Positions 14,837-18,310 of a stretch of 18,310 nt of DNA are shown here, piece by piece. Under the pieces are notes generated by a model. It was not told the DNA's origin and made no database searches. It saw only the letters and a list, made by a program, of their open reading frames with translations. The DNA lies in NCBI GenBank assembly GCA_002691835.1, contig NZJA01000040.1:1-18310 (forward strand), read 5' to 3'. The translations under genes were made by a program, and so were the position numbers. Every line of letters begins with the position of its first letter. The first letter of the stretch is position 1. Source of the stretch: Planctomycetota bacterium. Its GTDB lineage: Bacteria > Planctomycetota > UBA8108 > UBA1146.

Positions 14837-15532
14837 TTGGAAAAACTGGATCAGCTTCGGCGATATCAAGACCTCTTTTCTAAAATCGATCTTTTCAGGA
14901 CAGAGATAGAAAAACGGAATCAGAAACTGACGGCTTTTGAATCCCATGTCGCTGAAATGTTGACAGCGAAAGCCCCTCATGAACAGCGCATGGAGCAGGG
15001 GAAAGGGTTGTCCAGGAAATTTGAGGCGGACATTGCTGATCTGGACAGCAAAATTGCCAAGACTCAGGAGCAGCTTTCCAATGCGACCCAGGCCAGTGAA
15101 TATTCCGGTCTGCGTCAGCAGATTGAGAAATACGAAGCGGACAAGACAGCGCTCGAAGAGAACCTCTTGACCATCTTTTCAAAGATTGAGGAAATCCAGA
15201 ACGGGATTTCTGATCTGGATCAAAAGTTGTCTCATGCCCGGGAAGAATATCTGGAACTGAAAACTCGCGTGACGGAGGAAAACCAGGATTTTGAGAAAGA
15301 GATCTTCCAGATGGAGGCTCCTCTCGAGCAGGCTCGTTCCGAAGTGGACGCAGAGTTATTGGAAGTGTTTGACCGTCTACAACCATCTATTGGATCCAAC
15401 ATTCTGGTCACTGCTCCTGGTGATTGCTGTGGAGGCTGCCATGTCTCGCTCGCGCCTCAGTTAATGGAGCGTATTCGACAGCAGAAAGAGTTCGTATTCT
15501 GTAACTTTTGTGGAAGAGTGCTTGGATGCTAA
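14837..15532 (+). CDS. Coiled-coil protein with C-terminal C4 zinc ribbon (DUF164/zf-RING_7 family)
   Basis: The 231-residue product has a long coiled coil over most of its length (KLDQLRRYQDLFSKIDLFRTEIEKR through about residue 170) and a C-terminal zinc ribbon. The ribbon's cysteine pairs are C198-G-G-C201 and C222-N-F-C225, with the family ending FCGRVLGC. The family is widespread and its role is poorly known; nucleic-acid or ribosome-related roles have been suggested for zinc-ribbon coiled-coil proteins. The start is TTG at 14837: a TGA lies four codons upstream in frame and no other start precedes the conserved part. GGAAGTGAG at 14820-14828 is a loose ribosome binding site. The stop overlaps the next start by 7 bp. 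Confidence 0.82.
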   Translation: MEKLDQLRRYQDLFSKIDLFRTEIEKRNQKLTAFESHVAEMLTAKAPHEQRMEQGKGLSRKFEADIADLDSKIAKTQEQLSNATQASEYSGLRQQIEKYEADKTALEENLLTIFSKIEEIQNGISDLDQKLSHAREEYLELKTRVTEENQDFEKEIFQMEAPLEQARSEVDAELLEVFDRLQPSIGSNILVTAPGDCCGGCHVSLAPQLMERIRQQKEFVFCNFCGRVLGC

Positions 15533-16704
15533 TCATTCCTCGCTGGATGGGAAAGAAAGGGTTCTTGGCTCTTTCGGTTGGAACTCTTGCGCTGCTTCTT
15601 CTTGGGGTTGTGCTTGTTGTTGAGTTTCGAAACCGTAATCAGCGTTTGCTGGTACAAGTCAGAGAAATGGTGGGGAGTGAAAGCTTTCTCGGCTTCTCCC
15701 AATCCATTTTAAAAGACCGAGACCCGTTGTTGTTTCCGTTGAAATCTCGGATAGAGATTGATCAATTTCTCGCCGAAAATTCTGGGCGGCTGGACTGGTC
15801 TGAGAATGAAGGACCAGAATCCAAAGATATTCTCGCGAACGTGATGGCTTATGACCGGGAATTTTTAGAAGTCGTTAAGTCTGCTCCAGCTCGTAAGCCT
15901 AGCGTCTCTGAAGAATTACACCTCTCTTCATTCAATCTGGCCGGCGCACGCGATCGGCTCGTTTCAATCATGAATCCTGCTGTCGGTGGCGGTGATAGTG
16001 AACGCGTTGTACGGCAATTGGTTTCTGCGGTTGAGGCGACGGAGATGCTGTATGGCGGTTCTGGAAGCTTGATCGAAGAACTCATGCGGCAAGCCGTGCT
16101 CATTGATTTTTGCAAGAATTTCACAATGACGCTGAACAATTACAGCGTCGACCAACTAGAGACGAAAGAACTGAAGTCTCTACTTGAAGTTTTAGAGCGA
16201 GTCGAGTCACCGAAGTCAGCCATCAGTACTGCCATCAAGACCGATATATTGGGTTCAATAGAGCTTGTTTATAGTGATCAATCTCAATACTTCCCTCCTG
16301 GTCCTATCGGTTATCTCTATGAACCAGACATTGAATTTTTTCTGCGTTATCAAATTCAACTTTTGAAAGATTTGGAAAATATTGAAACAGTTGGCGAGTT
16401 TTCCCCGTTGGTAGATATCCCGTGGTATGCCATCTATACCCGTGTGTTGGTACTGGGGGATTCGTCATTAACCAGGGCGGTTCAAGAATCAGCAGTGACA
16501 GCGGGTCAACTTCATTATCTTCGTGATTATCTGAGGATCATTATTTCAGAGAGAGATTCTGGGCAAAAATTCGAAGGCGACCTTTCCGAGTTTTCAAAAA
16601 TCTCAACTAATGGTGAAGAGGGAGTTCGAACCCTTGAATATCTCGGCCTGTTTTCTTCCTCAAGGCATGTTGACTGGGAGAAGCAGCCCCTTCAGCTTCC
16701 CTAG
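15526..16704 (+). CDS. Membrane-anchored protein of unknown function, coupled to the zinc-ribbon gene
   Basis: The ATG at 15526 lies inside the upstream stop region and has GGAAGAG (15512-15518) seven bases upstream, so I prefer it to the earlier in-frame TTG at 15508. The product has 392 residues. A basic N-terminus (RWMGKK) precedes one transmembrane helix, FLALSVGTLALLLLGVVLVVEF, at about residues 13-34. The rest is mostly helical, has no further strong hydrophobic segment and few cysteines, and is expected outside the cytoplasmic membrane. I find no recognisable domain or motif. Its 3' end is 2 bp from the convergent gene on the other strand, with no terminator between them. Confidence 0.72.
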   Translation: MLIIPRWMGKKGFLALSVGTLALLLLGVVLVVEFRNRNQRLLVQVREMVGSESFLGFSQSILKDRDPLLFPLKSRIEIDQFLAENSGRLDWSENEGPESKDILANVMAYDREFLEVVKSAPARKPSVSEELHLSSFNLAGARDRLVSIMNPAVGGGDSERVVRQLVSAVEATEMLYGGSGSLIEELMRQAVLIDFCKNFTMTLNNYSVDQLETKELKSLLEVLERVESPKSAISTAIKTDILGSIELVYSDQSQYFPPGPIGYLYEPDIEFFLRYQIQLLKDLENIETVGEFSPLVDIPWYAIYTRVLVLGDSSLTRAVQESAVTAGQLHYLRDYLRIIISERDSGQKFEGDLSEFSKISTNGEEGVRTLEYLGLFSSSRHVDWEKQPLQLP

Positions 16705-16706
16705 TT

Positions 16707-18104
16707 TTATTGTCGAGGGTATGGAAGAAGCCAGTCCTTCTTTGCGAGAGACCATTCGACTTTTGAGAGATCGACAGAGGGGTCGTATAGGGGAGCTGCC
16801 GGCTTTCCGTTGATGCTGATCTCGACATTGGCATGAATAGGGTAATCTTTTTTCTGCTTCTCTTTTAACTTTTCACCCAGATCACGTGTGAACTGGAGAA
16901 AAAGGTCGGGTTGCTCTGCGACCCGTGACTGTTGCCAACGAACCAGGACATTGGTGAAGTTTGGGGTCAGATTCACACGTTTTCCTGAATCGGGGTCGAA
17001 GGTGAAAATTTCGACCTTCTGCACTCTTTTGTTCACCAGCTTCATGCGCCATGCCCAGCGGTGTCCCTCATGTGTCCATGAGGTATATCCGTCATAGAGA
17101 TGCTGTCGAAGCGGGATCAAAATTTGCAAAATCAGGTAGACGCTGATGATTGTGGTCAGGAGAGGGCGGGGTAATCGGGTGTCATCTTCAGTTTCTGGAC
17201 AGGATGTGGGAATAGCCACTTTAGCCCCAGAGGCAAAGCCAAGCTTGCCAAGGATTTTTCTTGGCCAATCGGGTTCAAAGTAAAGGGTTCCTGCCATCAG
17301 CATGAACCATGGGAAAATACCCACACTCACCAAAAATATTCCGTTGGTGAGGTGGAATCCAGCTGCTCCCAGAAAAGCAAGAAGTCGGGTTCGCTTCCAC
17401 AACAGAAAGAATGGAATCGTTAAATCAAAAAGCATGCCCGACCAGACAAAGAATTGGGTCACTGCAGGTTGAAACAAAAAGTTCAGCATCTCAGGAGAGT
17501 GTCCTTCTGCCGTAAAGATGACTCGAATCGACTCTCCACTCATCCAACCGTGGTCGAGTTTGGCAATCCCTGCGTAAAAGTAGACGAGGGCTAATTGTCC
17601 ACGAATCAGCCATAGTTGCCATTGTTGGCACCAATTCCTCTGAAGCCCCTGAATGCGCTGACAGTCCATCGAAAATGCGCGATGTGCGGGGAGGAAGATG
17701 AGGAAAAAGCAAAGTAGGGACAAGAGGTACCAATGGTTTCGGTATCCTGCGGCATCAAGAAGGAAGAGGTAGGTAAAACAGATGAATTGCAATGTCGCAG
17801 ACAGGCGATATCGATAGCCGATAGTCACGCCCAAGCTGGAAGCAATTAAGATGAGAAAGATCGCTTGCATGGCCCAGTCACTGGGGAGTTGTTGAACCCA
17901 TGAAAAACCAAAAAATTTGAGATGAAATGGAGTGTCGATGTAGTAACTCTTGAGCCAGCCTTCGGCGAGATATCTCACCATCTCAAACAACATCAGGCCT
18001 CCGGTGAAGATCCGGAAAGCGACCAGCCAGGCGATATCTACGGGTTTGAACAACGAATCCTGTAGTCGGTTTGATGGGGGCTGATCCATATTTGCAGAAT
18101 TCAC
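16707..18104 (-). CDS. HTTM-domain membrane protein, vitamin K-dependent gamma-carboxylase-like
   Basis: This polytopic protein matches the bacterial HTTM/VKGC-like group. I chose GTG at 18104 (465 residues) because AGGAAGG lies seven bases upstream; the TTG at 18176 looks like a -35 box instead. The N-terminal half holds several transmembrane helices (AWLVAFRIFTGGLMLFEMVRY, AIFLILIASSLGVTIGY, YLLSLLCFFLIFL). The conserved YFYAGIAKLDHGWMSGE follows, with K182 at the position of the family's catalytic-region lysine, then FHLTNGIFLVSVGIFPWFML. The C-terminal part carries WTHEGHRWAWRMKL and a predicted beta domain. The animal enzyme couples vitamin K epoxidation to glutamate carboxylation; in bacteria the substrate is generally unknown. 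The gene is convergent with the + strand gene and lies downstream of rnpB on the same strand. Confidence 0.85.
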   Translation of the reverse strand: MNSANMDQPPSNRLQDSLFKPVDIAWLVAFRIFTGGLMLFEMVRYLAEGWLKSYYIDTPFHLKFFGFSWVQQLPSDWAMQAIFLILIASSLGVTIGYRYRLSATLQFICFTYLFLLDAAGYRNHWYLLSLLCFFLIFLPAHRAFSMDCQRIQGLQRNWCQQWQLWLIRGQLALVYFYAGIAKLDHGWMSGESIRVIFTAEGHSPEMLNFLFQPAVTQFFVWSGMLFDLTIPFFLLWKRTRLLAFLGAAGFHLTNGIFLVSVGIFPWFMLMAGTLYFEPDWPRKILGKLGFASGAKVAIPTSCPETEDDTRLPRPLLTTIISVYLILQILIPLRQHLYDGYTSWTHEGHRWAWRMKLVNKRVQKVEIFTFDPDSGKRVNLTPNFTNVLVRWQQSRVAEQPDLFLQFTRDLGEKLKEKQKKDYPIHANVEISINGKPAAPLYDPSVDLSKVEWSLAKKDWLLPYPRQ

Positions 18105-18111
18105 AGGCAAA

Positions 18112-18118
18112 CCTTCCT
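18112..18118 (-). promoter_or_regulatory. Ribosome binding site deciding the HTTM start
   Basis: On the minus strand AGGAAGG sits seven bases before GTG 18104. Neither TTG 18176 nor ATG 18089 has a comparable site. Confidence 0.7.
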
Positions 18119-18148
18119 GGAGGTCCGGGTGACACCCCTCTGATTTGG

Positions 18149-18176
18149 ATGATGCCGATTTGGAATCTTCAGTCAA
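18149..18176 (-). promoter_or_regulatory. Possible sigma-70 promoter for the HTTM gene
   Basis: On the minus strand TTGACT (18176-18171) and CATCAT (18154-18149) are separated by 16 bases. The first box is nearly ideal and the second is weak. Transcription would begin near 18142 and give a leader of about 38 bases before GTG 18104. Confidence 0.4.
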
Positions 18177-18273
18177 GATGAGCGGGGCAAGATACGAATT
18201 CCGACGATCAGGGAGAAGCTGAAGTTTTGATGACCGCAGTTTGAAGGCGACAGGCTGGTTAAAGGTAAAAAAA

Positions 18274-18310
18274 GTGTGAGCGAGCGGTAAGCCGAGTCCT
18301 GTTCACCATC
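18274..18310 (-). ncRNA. rnpB: 3' end of RNase P RNA, cut by window edge
   Basis: On the minus strand the last 37 bases read into ACAGGACTCGGCTTACC, very close to the conserved 3' region of bacterial RNase P RNA (ACAGAA, then a CGGCUUA block, the 3' strand of helix P4 and its flank). It is followed by CGCTCGCTCACAC, which fits the 3' strand of the closing helix P1, and then seven T (18273-18267). RNase P RNA is the catalytic RNA that matures tRNA 5' ends. The 5' part lies beyond the window, so P1 pairing cannot be checked. The second-last A of ACAGAA is G here. Confidence 0.72.

Noticed and set aside
18105..18176. TTG at 18176 as start of the HTTM gene
   Set aside because: It has no ribosome binding site and forms a TTGACT -35-like box; GTG 18104 has a strong site.

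Overview
This is a bacterial chromosomal window of about 18.3 kb. It is dense with housekeeping genes for DNA replication, repair, transcription and RNA modification, mixed with several lineage-type membrane and secreted proteins I cannot name. The genome is Gram-negative: there is an OmpA-type peptidoglycan-binding lipoprotein. A secreted beta-strand plus HEAT-like protein, an excisionase-type HTH protein carrying a transmembrane segment, and an HTTM/vitamin K-dependent-carboxylase-like protein together remind me of Planctomycetota or a related deep lineage. That placement is inference; no rRNA is present. TTG and GTG starts, short overlaps and intrinsic terminators are common.

Layout. 1-2643 (+): a 5'-truncated cinA, then mnmD (tRNA wobble-uridine methyltransferase) and a secreted protein, each overlapping the gene before it. 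2644-3195: a 550-bp gap with inverted repeats but no convincing gene. 3196-6950 (+): a dnaA whose DNA-recognition signature is unusual, then recG. 6951-7315: a gap packed with short perfect hairpins, proposed here as a structured RNA leader. 7316-8441 (+): two small membrane proteins, the second with a MerR/excisionase-like head, closed by a strong terminator. 8451-8719: a second hairpin-rich stretch. 8720-10389 (+): an OmpA-like lipoprotein overlapping rsmA (ksgA) at TGATG, with a textbook intrinsic terminator lying inside the first codons of rsmA. 10390-10701: a gap carrying a 20-bp tandem repeat. 10702-14730 (+): dnaG and rpoD overlapping by 8 bp, then a terminator. 14734-16704 (+): a promoter, a coiled-coil zinc-ribbon protein and an overlapping membrane-anchored protein of unknown function. 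16707-18104 (-): an HTTM-domain protein, convergent with the preceding gene. 18274-18310 (-): the 3' end of what looks like RNase P RNA (rnpB), cut by the window edge.

How the genes fit together. rsmA, dnaG and rpoD link ribosome maturation, primer synthesis and the main sigma factor, a variant of the macromolecular-synthesis operon without rpsU. dnaA and recG add initiation and fork rescue. The most notable material is regulatory: the terminator inside rsmA, the two structured non-coding stretches (6968-7222 and 8457-8657), and the altered DnaA signature. I see no CRISPR array, insertion sequence, prophage gene or tRNA.
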